Shown piece by piece: positions 36,426-46,117 of a stretch of DNA of 64,000 nt. The position numbers and the translations under genes were made by a program. Each line of letters starts with the position of its first letter. Position 1 is the stretch's first letter. A model generated the notes under the pieces. The model saw nothing but the letters and a program-made list of their open reading frames with translations, ran no database searches and had not been told where the DNA came from. Source of the DNA: Puffinus mauretanicus (taxonomy: Eukaryota > Chordata > Aves > Procellariiformes > Procellariidae); NCBI GenBank assembly GCA_023333565.1, contig JAJKFH010002315.1, positions 124,001-188,000 on the forward strand, in the 5' to 3' direction.

Positions 36426-37708
36426 AGCTCACAGTGTTAAGCTGCTTTTTACCATCTCTACGGAAGATGAAAAACAGCAAGAAGAAAGGAACTGGGGAAG
36501 GAAGCATGTAAGACTAAAAGGGACAAAATTAACAGGAGAAAATTAGGCTCCAAGATCTAAAGGAGCTTTTGAGGAGCAAACGCCTGGGTGCTGCAAACCT
36601 GTCTCCCAGAGGAAAGGCCGGAGGTGAAAGCACTGACTGCAGCACCCCGGGGGACACGGCGAGCCCCACCAGCCCCGGTGGGACCCGTCGGGCGCCTTCA
36701 CCTCCAGCGGCTGGGCCCAACGCCACCCTGGGCACCTGGCGTCCCCTCGGCCCCAGCACCGCCGGGGAGGGGAGCCCCAGCCCTGGCCCCAGCACCGAGG
36801 TGCCGGCTCAGCCCCAGCAGGCCACCGCTGCCCCACTCCTCCGCGTAGCTGCGCGTAAATCACGCCAGCTCTCAGTTCGCGGTGTGCGTTACGCTGGGGG
36901 GCCGGGGGCTCCTCGTGTTAGACACCAACAAAGCAGAAGGTTAATTTGAAACTCTCAGCCCCGCTGCTGCGTGCTTGTCTCTCCCTCGCCCTCCCTCCTC
37001 GCTCTCCTTTCTGTGCAAAGCCTGACATCTACAGTTCTGTCTGGCACAGTCAGAGGCTGCCGATGGGAACCGCGCACAAGGACAGCGGCCAGCCGCGCTC
37101 CGCTCCCCCGGGCAGCCCACGGCCGCTCGGCAAGGTTTCACTCGCTCACATGCTGGCAGGCACAAAGCAACCTCAGCCCGGCCAAGGGACACATGCCGGG
37201 AGCAAAGACCACCTTGGCAACGCTGCCCGGCAGTACCACTTCTCGGCGGGCTCTGAAGCACTGCTGAAGCTCATCCAAGACCAGCTCCTGCCACTGCACA
37301 TTGACATCTAACGCCGTCAAACAGAGCAAACCTAAGGAGAACTACGGCCTCGTGGCATCACCTCCACAGCCATACTGCAGGAACTTACTGCACCCCAGCA
37401 TTTCATGAGCAGCCTTTCTGCTCTGCTTCTGGAGGTGTCCGAGGGTCTGCAACACAAGAGGTACAAGTGAAACGCACAAGCTGGTGTGCACAGCCTGAAT
37501 CCAGAACATCCTCACGCCGCAGGAGCAGCCCTGGTTAGCAGATCCTGCAACTCATGAACATGTGCCTAAGACACCAAGTAGCTCTGTGCTCTATGCACTC
37601 CCCTGGGTCAGTCTTCTGAACTAACCTGCAGGCGTGCTAGCACATCCTTCCATTACATGGTATCTCACCAAAAATACCTTGGTGAAGAATCCCCAGATTC
37701 TGCATTAT

Positions 37709-37770
37709 CCCAAACAATGTGCACCTGACTGCAACTCTCAGCCCAAACAACGTGCACCTGACTGCAACTC
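37709..37770. repeat. Tandem duplication, 34-bp period
   Basis: Copies at 37709-37736 and 37743-37770 share 27 of 28 bases (starting CCAAACAA, ending GACTGCAACTC). The only difference is a T/C change that makes a CpG in copy two. It is a recent local duplication. Confidence 0.9.
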
Positions 37771-38524
37771 AGCTGGCTGTGTCTCTGCACCCCCTTGCCT
37801 CCCCCTTCTTCACTAAACTCTCTTACAACAAGAAGGAAAGACAAAAGACCTACGAGCCCATCACCAGACGTCACAGACATTCAGGAAACCCAGCAATCCA
37901 ACCTAGCAGGATCAAGCACATCATTGCGATGTTACTATCAACATTTAAGTACGTGCTCTGAATTCTGCAGTGAGCATCAGTCTGTTTGCACAAGACAGAC
38001 AGTGGCAGCGTGGCGAAAGGAGGGTTAAAACTCCTGCTACCGAACCAAGCCAACCAGCCATTTTGGAGCTAGGCTACCATCGGCCAGGGAAGCACGGCTG
38101 TGAGTCCGAGGCAAACACAAGGCGGGACGCAGGGTGCTTTGCTGCCACTGCCGGGGACCAGAGGGGTCGGGAGCAGCTCCCAGAGCACGCCTGCTCCCAT
38201 CCTCCCCAAGGAGGGACCAACCCTCCGGCAGGCACGCTTGAGCCATCAAAATAAACATTTACTAAGAGCTAACGTGCTACAGGCCCTGCAGGCTCCACTT
38301 CCCCAGATACTGGGGTGGGGGGAGGACAGGAGAAAACCTTTTACCAGAACTGCCATGCACATCGTCTGCTCCAGCATCACCAACGAGCGAAGGAACCTGG
38401 GCAGCTCAGCCCTCACCAGATTTAAGACCTGAAAGCCCGGGCGCTACAGGGCCAGCAGCCTCCTGCTCCCCAGCAATGTGAACCATGCAATTCAGAACAC
38501 TGGGAAATGTTTGTTTTCCGGAGG

Positions 38525-38545
38525 AAAAAAAAAAAATATATATAT
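38525..38545. repeat. A(12)(TA)n microsatellite
   Basis: Twelve A followed by about five TA units. A simple length-variable tract. Confidence 0.9.
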
Positions 38546-39282
38546 TGCTGCTCTGCTTTGCCTTTTATTAGCAAAAGGCATGTTTGGCGCTTGTGACATA
38601 ATGAAATTACAATGAACAGCTAAGTGTCTTTCTCCCAGCAGCAAACTCAAGGGCAAAGCAGGGTGCCTGCAGCCTGCCAGCGGCAGGGCTTCTCAGCACC
38701 CAGACCGTCCCACTGTCCTTCCACCTCGCCGGCCAGCCGGGCTTGGCCCCATGCAGCCGGGACCCTGGGCCCTCCTCAGCAGCTCCTGGGACGCACCGGG
38801 AGCCAGCCGTCAGCTGTGGCCCGCACGGCCACCGGCACAGGTCTCCCTTCCCGACACCTCCAACCAAAAAATAATTTTAGATGGGAATGAACTTTAAGCT
38901 GTGTTTACGGTTCGCCTCTGGAAACACACACAGCGCACACCTGACGCAGAATACCACCGCTCTCCAGCCAGCGTTGCTGTGGAGATGAACACCCACCTCC
39001 CGCACCGACAGATGGACACGTCTGTCCGGCGGAGACAACAAGGAAGCGCTGGAAAGCGCTCGCTCCTCGCTGGCACAGCGGGACTTGAGCGAGACCCGCA
39101 GCATCTACGGGGGGAAGGAAAAACACCGACATGAGCAGGCCGGTGCAGCCCGCTCCCCCACCGGCGGCCGCGAGGCAGGAGCATGCCAAGGCTTCCCGGT
39201 CCGGTGGGATCCCCGACCCAGCGGTGAGGACCGCCACCTCCCCGGCAGCAAGGGAAGTCCGACTCATCCACCACGCTTTGCC

Positions 39283-39297
39283 TTTTTTTTTTTTTTT
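39283..39297. repeat. Poly(T) tract, 15 bases
   Basis: Uninterrupted T run ending in AACTAG, inside the CpG-rich shoulder. Confidence 0.9.
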
Positions 39298-41329
39298 AAC
39301 TAGCTGGAATTTATCTATTTCTCCAATCCCTGCCCACACACAAACCCAACCTCAGAAGCAAACAAAAATGCATGAATCGCAGATCAGAGACAAAGCAGGA
39401 GGCGGGACAGGCAGCCCTGCTCCCTCCTGCCCTCACCTCACCCCACGGCGCGAGGCGGTTATATTTAGGTACCGCCACGGTCTGCGGTGCCGCGGCCCCC
39501 CTCGGGCACGGCGCAGAATGCAGATTTTCCAGACAACAGACCACAACAGCTCCGTCAAAACCATTAGAGGCTGCAGCGCCCAGGCCTGCGCACAGATGTT
39601 TTGATTCCCACTCTCCTGCCACGACAGCCCTCAACAGCCCCGTCACTGCCGCGCCGCCACACACTGGACACCCGGCCCAAATTTCGGCTGGTGAGGGAGG
39701 GAGGGTGGGAGGGAGGGAAGGGCAGCCCCGCTTCCCACTGGAGGAGTTCCTCTCTCCAGTCTCCCCTTGCTGCCCCCACCCAGGGGCTCCCAGAGGGGCG
39801 TGGGGGGACCCCCGCCATGAGGAAACAGAAGCAGCGCAGAGGGGGGCAGCCCCCATGGCCCCGCTCCAGCCCCAGGGGCCTCTCCCAGGCCGAAGCCCCC
39901 GCGGTCGGCCAGTCGCAAAAGAGCGCAGGACGGGCGCAGCCCTGCGAGCGGCACGGGGGTCCTGCACATGTCCGGGCCGGGGAGAGCACGCAGGACCCGG
40001 CTTTGTTTGCGGCCCACCTCTCCTGCCAGCCGGATGCACCCACAGGCACGCGGCCCCCGAAGCCACACAAAGGCCGAACCTCGGCTGCGCTCCGGTGAAG
40101 GGAAGCGGGGAGCCGTGAAACACTCGGCCTCTTCCCAGCCCGTCCCTCCTGAACACGCTGATCTCTCCAGCGCAAACGCACCTCCAGCTCCGGCGCCGCG
40201 GCAGGGCTGGTGCGCGCACCACCAGCACCAGCACCTAGGAGAAGATGGTGGCTGAAAACTCTCCCACCGTAGATGAGCGAGTCTGACACTGGCGGGGGAA
40301 ATGCTCACGCGAGGGAGTCAAGCCCCAGCAGAACAGAGCGTGTGAATAAAGTTGATGTAAAAGCCCGCTAGTCGTTTTTCAGCTTCTCCATGCAACATTT
40401 TTTTAATTATTATTACTACTATTATTTTGAAAAGCCGGGGGAGGCTAACGCAGCCAGCCATATGTCCATCAGTTTGGGATTTAGCGATCCCCACTGAAGC
40501 CGTTCAACTGCTGGCCAGGCCCAAAGTAAATCTGCTCCTCCGCGCTGCTCCCGGCCTCCGGCACGACACCGACAGGAACCGGGGCGGGGGGTCAAAACAG
40601 AGAGATGAAAGAGGGACACGCGCCTCTGCTTTTGTCAAAGCGGCCGCTGCCGGGCCCTGGTTTGACAGCAGCCACGACAAGGCCAGGAGAATGTGCCAGG
40701 CACGCGGGGCCGCCCGCGCCGCCTCTGCCTGCCCGAGCAGCACCTTGGCTCGGTCCTGCGGGAACAAAAGGCAGCGGCAAGGCGGGAGGGAAGGTTCGGG
40801 GGCTCCCGCAGCCGAGGGCCAGAGCTGCTGCGAGCGGCACCGCTGCCGCGCGGGAGAGGGGCTGGACCGAACTTCCTGCTGCCCACTCCTCCCAAAATGA
40901 CCGCGTTTTAAAAGAAAAGAGGGGGGCAAAAATATAAATACAGCAAAGCCACCTCTGTGTCCAGATGCGGAGTTTCTCTCCCCTCTAATATGCCTTTTGT
41001 TTGCTTTTGTTTCTGGCCGAAGGCGGCCTGTGGAGCGGGACCCAGGCGGGAGGGTAGCTCGGGAAGCCGGGTCCCCACAGCGAGGCCGGCACGGGAGGAA
41101 AGCCCTCGGCCGCGAGGCGGAACGGGAGCCCTGGCGAGCCCCGGGCCTGGAGCTGCACGGCGGTGGAGAGCCCGGCCCTGCTGCCAGCCCCCCGCGGGGG
41201 CTGCAGGGGGTCAGGGGCCGGGGACGCCCCCCTCCGCGGCTCCCCCCTCCCGGCCGCTCCCCAGCCTCTGCCAGTGCTGCAGCCGAAAAGCCACGCTCTG
41301 TCTTGCGCTTAATGCCGGACCAGACAGTG

Positions 41330-41415
41330 CTCCCTAATGAGGGAGCATTACAATCAGCTTGTAATGCTGAATTTTTAATGCTGCCAAGGGCTCTGTTACA
41401 TAATAAAGGGGGAAA
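41330..41415. promoter_or_regulatory. AT-rich block with inverted repeat
   Basis: An AT-rich, CpG-free block sits abruptly inside CpG-rich DNA. Its core is an inverted repeat with 8-base arms, GCATTACA and TGTAATGC, separated by ATCAGCT (41349-41371, give or take a base or two). It is flanked by CCCTAATGAGGG (itself a near-palindrome) and TTTTTAATGCTG. Four ATTA/TAAT homeodomain cores fall within 60 bases. The pattern resembles a conserved proximal enhancer. Confidence 0.4.
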
Positions 41416-41937
41416 CGGGAGCAGAGCGCGGCTGGCGGGGCGGCTGGCAGCCCGCTTCCCCCCGGCCCCGGCCCGGTGCAGGTGGCGGCCCCGGCCCACC
41501 GGCCGCCCCTCGCGCCCCCTGACCCGCTGCTTACCGCCAGCACCGCAGGACAGGTCGCGCACAACACCCATCGGAGCTCCTGCCCTGCCGGGACGGTTGC
41601 ACAAACTTTCCTCAAGTGCGTGGATGGGTGATGCCAAAACGCTCGCTCTCCTCTCCGCCAGAGCTCGGACGGGAAATGATTTAAAAGCAAAGTTCACGAG
41701 CATGTTAACTGCATGCTCTCGTATGTTCCCGTACATACAGTCTGCGCTGCTCCTCTCAGTAATACCCTAAGACTGTAAATCTATAACCACTGCAATGATT
41801 TAGTGATTAAAAACATGATAACATATTGTGTAACTGCAAACCACAGAATCCCTGCCAACTCTCCTCCAAGATACAGGAACAAAAATACAGAAAATGTGTT
41901 GCTCGCAGCAGTCTTCCTAAACTCAACGGAAAGATTT

Positions 41938-41959
41938 TAATAATAATAATAATAATAAT
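41938..41959. repeat. (TAA)7 microsatellite
   Basis: Seven TAA units plus one extra T, followed by GAAAAAAA. Simple repeat. Confidence 0.95.
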
Positions 41960-42208
41960 GAAAAAAACCTAGACATCAGAAAAAGGCTGGATACAATGCA
42001 AGGCTGGAAAAAAATTTAAAAGACAGAGTTTTAAATACGATTCTTGCTCTAACAAATTACAATCTAAACATGCCTCTCTTTTTTCTCTTTTTAAGTTTGT
42101 CGTAACTGGAATAACTGGTCTTGTGTGATGTCTTGCATATTCAAAGTGCTTTGTAATAGGATACGGAGACCAAACCTTATTTGCCTAAACTCAATGGGTT
42201 TTATTTTT

Positions 42209-42303
42209 TCCCCTCTCCCCCCCCCCCCCATTTCTTTTCCTTTTATTTTCCCTCCTCCCCCCACTTCTCCCCTAACGGGAGGGGGGAGGGGGGGGGAAGG
42301 CAA
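42209..42303. repeat. Polypyrimidine tract switching to polypurine
   Basis: From about 42209 to 42272 the + strand is almost wholly C/T, including a run of 13 C near 42217-42229. After TAAC it switches to G/A only (about 42277-42300), with runs of six and nine G. The junction CTCCCCTAACGGGAG is an inverted repeat, so the two arms can pair as a hairpin. Either strand could form triplex or G-quadruplex structure. Such sites often mark nuclease-sensitive promoter-proximal DNA. They also break assemblies. Confidence 0.85.
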
Positions 42304-42454
42304 AAGGAAGAGAGGGCTTTAAGCTGTAAAGAAAATACCTGAAAGGGGAGGCTGCAATTTGTAATATGGCGAGGGAAGCCAAATATTATATATGTATTTT
42401 TAAAGGCAGCTGTGGGAGTTTTGGCCTCTAAGCAGCCAACTTGACCCCATTCTC

Positions 42455-42483
42455 TCTATTCTCTTATTTCCCCCGTTGCAGGA
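42455..42483 (+). other. Candidate splice acceptor
   Basis: A 20-plus-base pyrimidine-rich tract (ttctctctattctcttattt then ccccgttgcag) ends in CAG at about 42480 followed by G. In isolation it is a strong acceptor on the + strand. The following sequence (42481-42750) has no recognised coding. If real it would begin a non-coding exon of a rightward transcript. Partner donor unknown. Confidence 0.25.
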
Positions 42484-43573
42484 TTCCTGCACCTTCGGTC
42501 AGATTCGAACTCAATGTGACCCTAAGGAGGGAGTCACCGAGCCTCCAGAAAATTGCTCCATACTAAACAGGAACGAGAAGAGGAGAAAGACAGACAGACG
42601 GCCGGCCGAAGAAGGGACGCGTATATATTACATATCCGCACAAAGTACAGGACATCCCCGAGAGCAGCTTCAAGCACAGCTTGAAAGAGAAAGAGACCTT
42701 TCTCGGAATCAGAAAAAAAATTTTTTTTTGGAAGAGCGGGGGGAGGGAGTTTAACAATTTAAAAAAAAAACCCCGCACCCAAATTATAAATAATTCACAC
42801 TAAGAAACCCGCGTGTGCGTGCTACATCCATGCGCGTATATACCCAGACACACAGACGTACGTGTCCCCCACGCCAACACACACTCTCCTCCGGAGGGTT
42901 AGTTTCAGGAGAGCATGAACCGCCTTCCCTCCGAGGGCGAGGAGCACAGTTTATTCAGAGGAATCAATAGGAAAGAGCATTTGCAAATATTTAGATAAGC
43001 GCCGTGCGATTCAGCATTAAGTAATTAAAAACTGAAACTGAGAAGGGGGGGATCGGCCTACAGTGCCGTTCGCTGCCCTCACCTCTCCCATCCCCCTAGC
43101 CGCATTCTTCCCAAAACTGAGCCTGCCCGCGGAAAACAAAAATCGTAATTACTCTCGCTCGCAGGCCGCTGCGGGGCACCTCGGGCGCGGGGCCCGGGCG
43201 GGCCGGGCCGCCGGGGCAGTTTTAGGCACTTCTTCGCCCCTTTGTTTTCCAGCGCGTCGCCGGCGCCGAGCGCCCGCGGGGCACCCCGGGGCCCGCCCGA
43301 GCGGCCTCTCGCCGAGCGGGTCCCGGGAGGCGCCGGCGCCGCGGAGCCCAGGCGCGGCCGCCGCTCGGAGCGGAGGAGCTCGCACCCCCGCGGGGCCGGG
43401 GCCGGCCCCCGCCGATCGATCCCCGCGCCCCGCCGCCCGCCCCGCCGCGCACAAAGCCGGGCAGCGCCGCGCCGCTCCGCGCCCGCTCCGCGCCCCGCGG
43501 CCATGGCCGGCGGGCGGGGCGGGGGCTCCGCGGGCGCGCAGCGGCCCCCGCGGCGCCGGCACCTGCGCGTCCC

Positions 43574-43597
43574 CGGCGGCGGCGGCGGCGGCGGCGG
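43574..43597. repeat. (CGG)8 trinucleotide repeat
   Basis: Eight uninterrupted CGG units in the left arm of the island. Length-polymorphic CGG arrays in 5' UTRs are common in promoter islands. Whether this one is transcribed is unknown. Confidence 0.95.
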
Positions 43598-43757
43598 GGC
43601 TCCGGGACGGCGAGCGGCACAAAGTTTGCTGGGGGATCCGGGGCGGTGGGTGGGAGCGGGCGGGAGGGGGGGCCGGACCAGCCCCATGCAAAGCAGCCCG
43701 GGCGCCCCGAGCAGGAGGAGCCCGAGCGGGGGACAGGGCAGAAAAGTTGCCACTTAC

Positions 43758-43825
43758 GCGGTCGCTGCTCCGGCGGCGGCGGCGCTTTTAATCCCGGGCG
43801 GCGGCGCGGGGGCTACAGATCCCAT
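43758..43825 (-). CDS. Possible first coding exon (partial), uncertain
   Basis: On the minus strand an ATG (plus-strand CAT at 43823-43825) opens 22 codons plus two bases that run without a stop to a GTAAGT splice donor (43757-43752; exon end 43758, last bases CCGC). The peptide begins MGSVAPAPPPGIKSAAAA and is Ala/Pro-rich, a composition common at N-termini of transcription regulators but also expected by chance in such DNA. The start context is weak at -3 (T) but has G at +4. I do not recognise the protein. The same exon may be entirely 5' UTR, with translation starting in a distant exon left of this window. Confidence 0.22.
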
Positions 43826-43958
43826 GCAGGCTGCGGCGGCTGCGGCGGCAGGAGCGCGCTCCGCGGAGGGGCCCGGGGCAGCAGCAGCGGGAGCCGGGGG
43901 CAGCAGCCGGAGCCGAGCGGGAGCCGCCGCCGCCGCCGCCGCTGCCCAGCAGCAGCAT
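43788..43958 (-). other. Upstream ORF (56 codons), minus strand
   Basis: An ATG at 43958 (minus) sits in a good context (A at -3) and opens 56 codons (MLLLGSGGGGGG start, then Ser/Arg/Cys-rich) ending at TAA, plus-strand 43788-43790. It overlaps the start and first codons of the candidate coding stretch in another frame. If the leader is transcribed, such an uORF would reduce initiation at the 43825 ATG. The GCC repeat codes its Gly run. Confidence 0.25.
43923..43940. repeat. (GCC)6 trinucleotide repeat
   Basis: Six GCC units on the + strand, followed by GCTGCC and CAGCAGCAG. On the minus strand it reads GGC and would lie in the candidate 5' UTR or uORF. Confidence 0.95.
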
Positions 43959-44109
43959 CGTTGTCGGGGAGTTTGCAGCCCCCCGGAGAGAGGGGGCCGC
44001 GGGCGGCGGCAGCAGCAGCGGCGGCGGCGGCGGTCGGGTCGGGGCGGAGCGGCGCGGCGCGGAGCGGAGCGGGCGGCGGGGCTGGCGGTCGCCGGAGCAG
44101 GAAGCGCCC

Positions 44110-44280
44110 GGACTCAGATCTGATGATTGGGAAGAAAAAAAACTCTTTGGATCTTTATTCTGCTAATTAGTTTCCTGCAAAAAATGGCTGATTAGTGCAG
44201 TGCGCATGTGCCTCATTACCCAGGCACGACGGGAAGGGCTAATTAGCCACCTTCTGGATCAATAAGATTCAGCCCAGGCG
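44110..44280. promoter_or_regulatory. AT-rich homeodomain/NRF1 block inside island
   Basis: A sharp AT-rich inset in otherwise extreme GC. Visible sites: CTAATTAG (44163-44170), TGATTAG (about 44189), GCGCATGTGC (44202-44211; one base off the NRF1 consensus), CATTACCC (about 44213), the perfect 12-base palindrome GGCTAATTAGCC (44237-44248) and ATCAATAAG (about 44259). The spacing and contrast with the flanks suggest strong constraint, as in conserved core-promoter or promoter-proximal enhancer DNA of developmental genes. Conservation is inferred, not tested. Confidence 0.5.
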
Positions 44281-44322
44281 GCGGGGGAGGGAGCGAGCGA
44301 GCAGGAGCGGGCGGGGGGAGCG

Positions 44323-44337
44323 CGGCGGCGGCGGCGG
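44323..44337. repeat. (CGG)5 trinucleotide repeat
   Basis: Five CGG units in the right arm of the island. Confidence 0.9.
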
Positions 44338-44839
44338 CGCCGCACCGAAACTTGGGGCAAGCGGCCGGCCCCCAGCCCGCGGCGGGGGGGGCGCGCTCCG
44401 CGCCCTGCCGCGCAGCGCCGCGCCGGGGAGGGGGCGCGCGGGCCGGCGGGCGGCTCCGCTCCGCACCGCGGGGCGCTCCGCGGGGCCACCTGCCCCCGCG
44501 CCCCGGGCGGGGCCGTGCCGCCCCGCGCAGGGCAGGGCAGGGCGAGGACGACCCCCGCCGCCGCCGCGTCCCCGGGAGGAGGCGGGAAAGTTGCGGCCGG
44601 CAGCGAGCGCAACTTTGTGCCGCGTCGCCCCGGCCCCGGCGGCGGCCCCCGCGCGGGGCGGGCCGCGGGCGCGGAGCGCGGCGGAGCGGCTCCGCGGCAT
44701 CCCCGCGGCGCGGCCCGCGCGCCCGTTCAAACTTTGCGGCCACCTTTCCGCGCGGGACAGCGGATCGATACGGCCGCGTCTAGCCTCGCTGGGAGCCGGG
44801 CTACAGGTTTCACCAGCCATCGCTGGCAACAGCTTTGTC

Positions 44840-44975
44840 ATTTTCTAAAAATAAGAAGCTAAAAGTTATTGTAGAAGAAGGGGCTTTTTTTGTCCCCTGC
44901 ACAATATGCCTTTTGTGAGTTTAATGCCATTCTGGGGCTCTCTATAGCCCTGGACAATGGGGAACTCCAGGAGGC
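44840..44975. promoter_or_regulatory. Candidate conserved block at island edge
   Basis: Immediately right of the island, AT-rich and repeat-free. It holds inverted SOX-like cores (ACAAT near 44900 and CTTTTGT near 44911), a CTCTATAGCCC TATA-like stretch (about 44940) and a GGACAATGGGG SOX-like site (about 44951). It could be upstream control for a leftward gene or the core promoter of a rightward transcript. Motif evidence only. Confidence 0.35.
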
Positions 44976-45417
44976 GGCTGTGCCTCTGCCTTTTTTCTTT
45001 CTTGCTTTCTCTTTTCTCCCCCCACCCCCTCCTCTTTTTTCCCCTTTTTTTTCTTTTTTAGGAAAGGATGCAACATTCCTCCAGTCCTAACAGAACCTCT
45101 GGTTTGATTAAATAAATATTTCCTCTAGCCTTACGGTAACATTTTTCACTTTCTGTTCGGGTGCATCTGCGATTATTATTTAAAATTTTTATTTCCAGCA
45201 GCTTTTCCCTCCCCATTTCAGCCCTGGCGAAAAATGTAGATGATTGCTGGGAACGTGGGATTTGAATTTTAGGAGGTGGTGAACCAGTAAGGAGCCTCTA
45301 TCCAGGCTTCAGGAATATGTTTTCATCATCCTTCTGTAAGAGACTATTTTATCACTGGCAGAAATGCAGCTGAATTAAATCATCTCTCTTGAAAATCTAA
45401 AGAAGCTTTTCAAATTG

Positions 45418-45465
45418 CCTTTTTTTTCCCTTTTTTTTTTTTTTTAATTTTTATTTTTAATAGTA
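45418..45465. repeat. T-rich pyrimidine tract
   Basis: Runs of T (9, then 15) broken by CCC, then a mixed T/A stretch. Low-complexity sequence. Confidence 0.85.
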
Positions 45466-46027
45466 ACCCAAACAATTAACTTCCCGGTTTGTTTCATAGC
45501 ATTGAACGAGGAATGCAGTTGCGGTCAGTTTTTCCATTTGGGAGAAGCTTAATGTAGGTGTATTTTATACTGAAAGGTAATAAACTGCATGTTTGTTAGT
45601 AAGTATTTTTAATGAAATGCATCAAGCTTTCCATATTTCTTAATGTGGGGGTAGTCATTTGAAATTTGACAAGTCCCTTTAATGGGATGGGGGGGGATGA
45701 AAGAAGAGGACAGATTATTAGAAATTTGAAGAAGGGCTGTACTAGTTGATACATTACTGGAAGTGTCTTGCATTTGGAAGATATTCGCAGGTTTTAAGAA
45801 TCAAGGTTTAATACATACCATAGTTATTTGAATATTATAAATGCAGCACTGATGTGTACTGTTACAATGCGCATGCTGTGTATGAGTTCTTATGGTTTGT
45901 TAAATGGATAGACTCCAGTATGTTACCAGTTTGCCTTTAAAAGCTGCCCTTAAAAATTTGTCAGTCCCTGCTCAAAATGTGTTTGTCTACCTTTATGGAA
46001 GAATAATTGTTAACGTTACTTGCCCTT

Positions 46028-46117
46028 CCAAAAAAAAAAAAAACCCAACAACCAAACCCAACAAAACCAACCCCAACCAAAAAAAAGAAAAAAACAAAAC
46101 AAACCCCAAACCAACAA
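46028..46117. repeat. A/C-only low-complexity tract
   Basis: Ninety bases contain only A and C apart from a single G (46087). After an A(13) run come irregular CCCAAC/CCAAACC units. The minus strand is therefore pure G/T with several GGG/GGGG runs. There is no fixed period, so it is not a classical microsatellite. The coding frame through it is compositional. Confidence 0.9.

Larger units (their letters stand above)
36426..39129. other. Non-coding sequence, GC-rich patches
   Basis: Contains a CpG-bearing stretch at about 36600-37250, a 34-base tandem duplication (37709-37770) and an A/TA microsatellite (38525-38545). No exon recognised. Confidence 0.5.
39130..41690. other. CpG-rich shoulder of promoter region
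   Basis: GC content and CpG frequency rise over about 39.1-40.4 kb and again at 40.5-41.6 kb, giving 200-400-codon frames on both strands that overlap each other (for example minus 40504-41736), a hallmark of CpG-island DNA without real coding. AT-richer gaps occur at about 39283-39310 and 40385-40440. The segment lies 1.5-4 kb left of the main island and could be alternative-promoter or first-intron sequence of the same locus. I trust no exon within it. Confidence 0.6.
41691..42479. other. AT-rich spacer left of main island
   Basis: Contains the (TAA)n microsatellite at 41938-41959 and the pyrimidine/purine switch tract at 42209-42303. The stretch at 42355-42440 (AATATGGCGAGGG, TATTATATATG, TTTAAAGGCAGCTG) is unusually motif-rich and ends in the pyrimidine tract of the candidate acceptor at 42480. 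No coding. Confidence 0.5.
43758..44110 (-). other. Candidate first exon / 5' UTR, minus strand
   Basis: The minus-strand GTAAGT (43757-43752) matches the six-base intronic consensus and is the best donor I see in the island. The exon side ends in CGC rather than CAG, which weakens it. Upstream lie a GCC/CGG-rich leader, a CAG/CTG-rich stretch at about 43880-43960 and the AT-rich block that could hold the core promoter. The right-hand boundary is unknown and set only to the island inset. If used, the first intron would extend leftward beyond the window (over 43 kb), since no convincing downstream exon is visible. Confidence 0.35.
43150..44790. promoter_or_regulatory. Main CpG island, likely promoter
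   Basis: This is the densest CpG and highest GC in the window, with many Sp1-type GGGCGG/CCGCCC boxes, several CGG/GCC trinucleotide arrays and almost no A/T except the inset at 44110-44280. It is typical of a constitutively unmethylated vertebrate promoter, often of developmental regulators. Frames of up to 293 codons run in all phases on both strands (for example + 43242-44123, minus 43079-43753) and are Ala/Gly/Arg/Pro-rich, so they are not evidence for coding. A minus-strand splice donor lies at 43757-43752. Transcription start cannot be placed by eye. Confidence 0.85.

Noticed and set aside
39311..40234. 307-codon minus frame with overlapping + frame
   Set aside because: Same compositional reason. 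Arg/Gly/Pro/Ala-rich on both strands.
40504..41736. 410-codon minus-strand frame, the longest in the window
   Set aside because: Overlaps a 257-codon frame on the opposite strand in CpG-rich DNA. No family motif and no promoter or splice structure supporting an exon of this size.
43242..44123. 293-codon + strand frame with an ATG at 43503 in good Kozak context
   Set aside because: Composition is almost entirely Ala/Gly/Arg/Pro/Ser from GC-rich trinucleotide repeats, equally long frames overlap on the other strand, and no domain is visible. Treated as CpG-island artefact.
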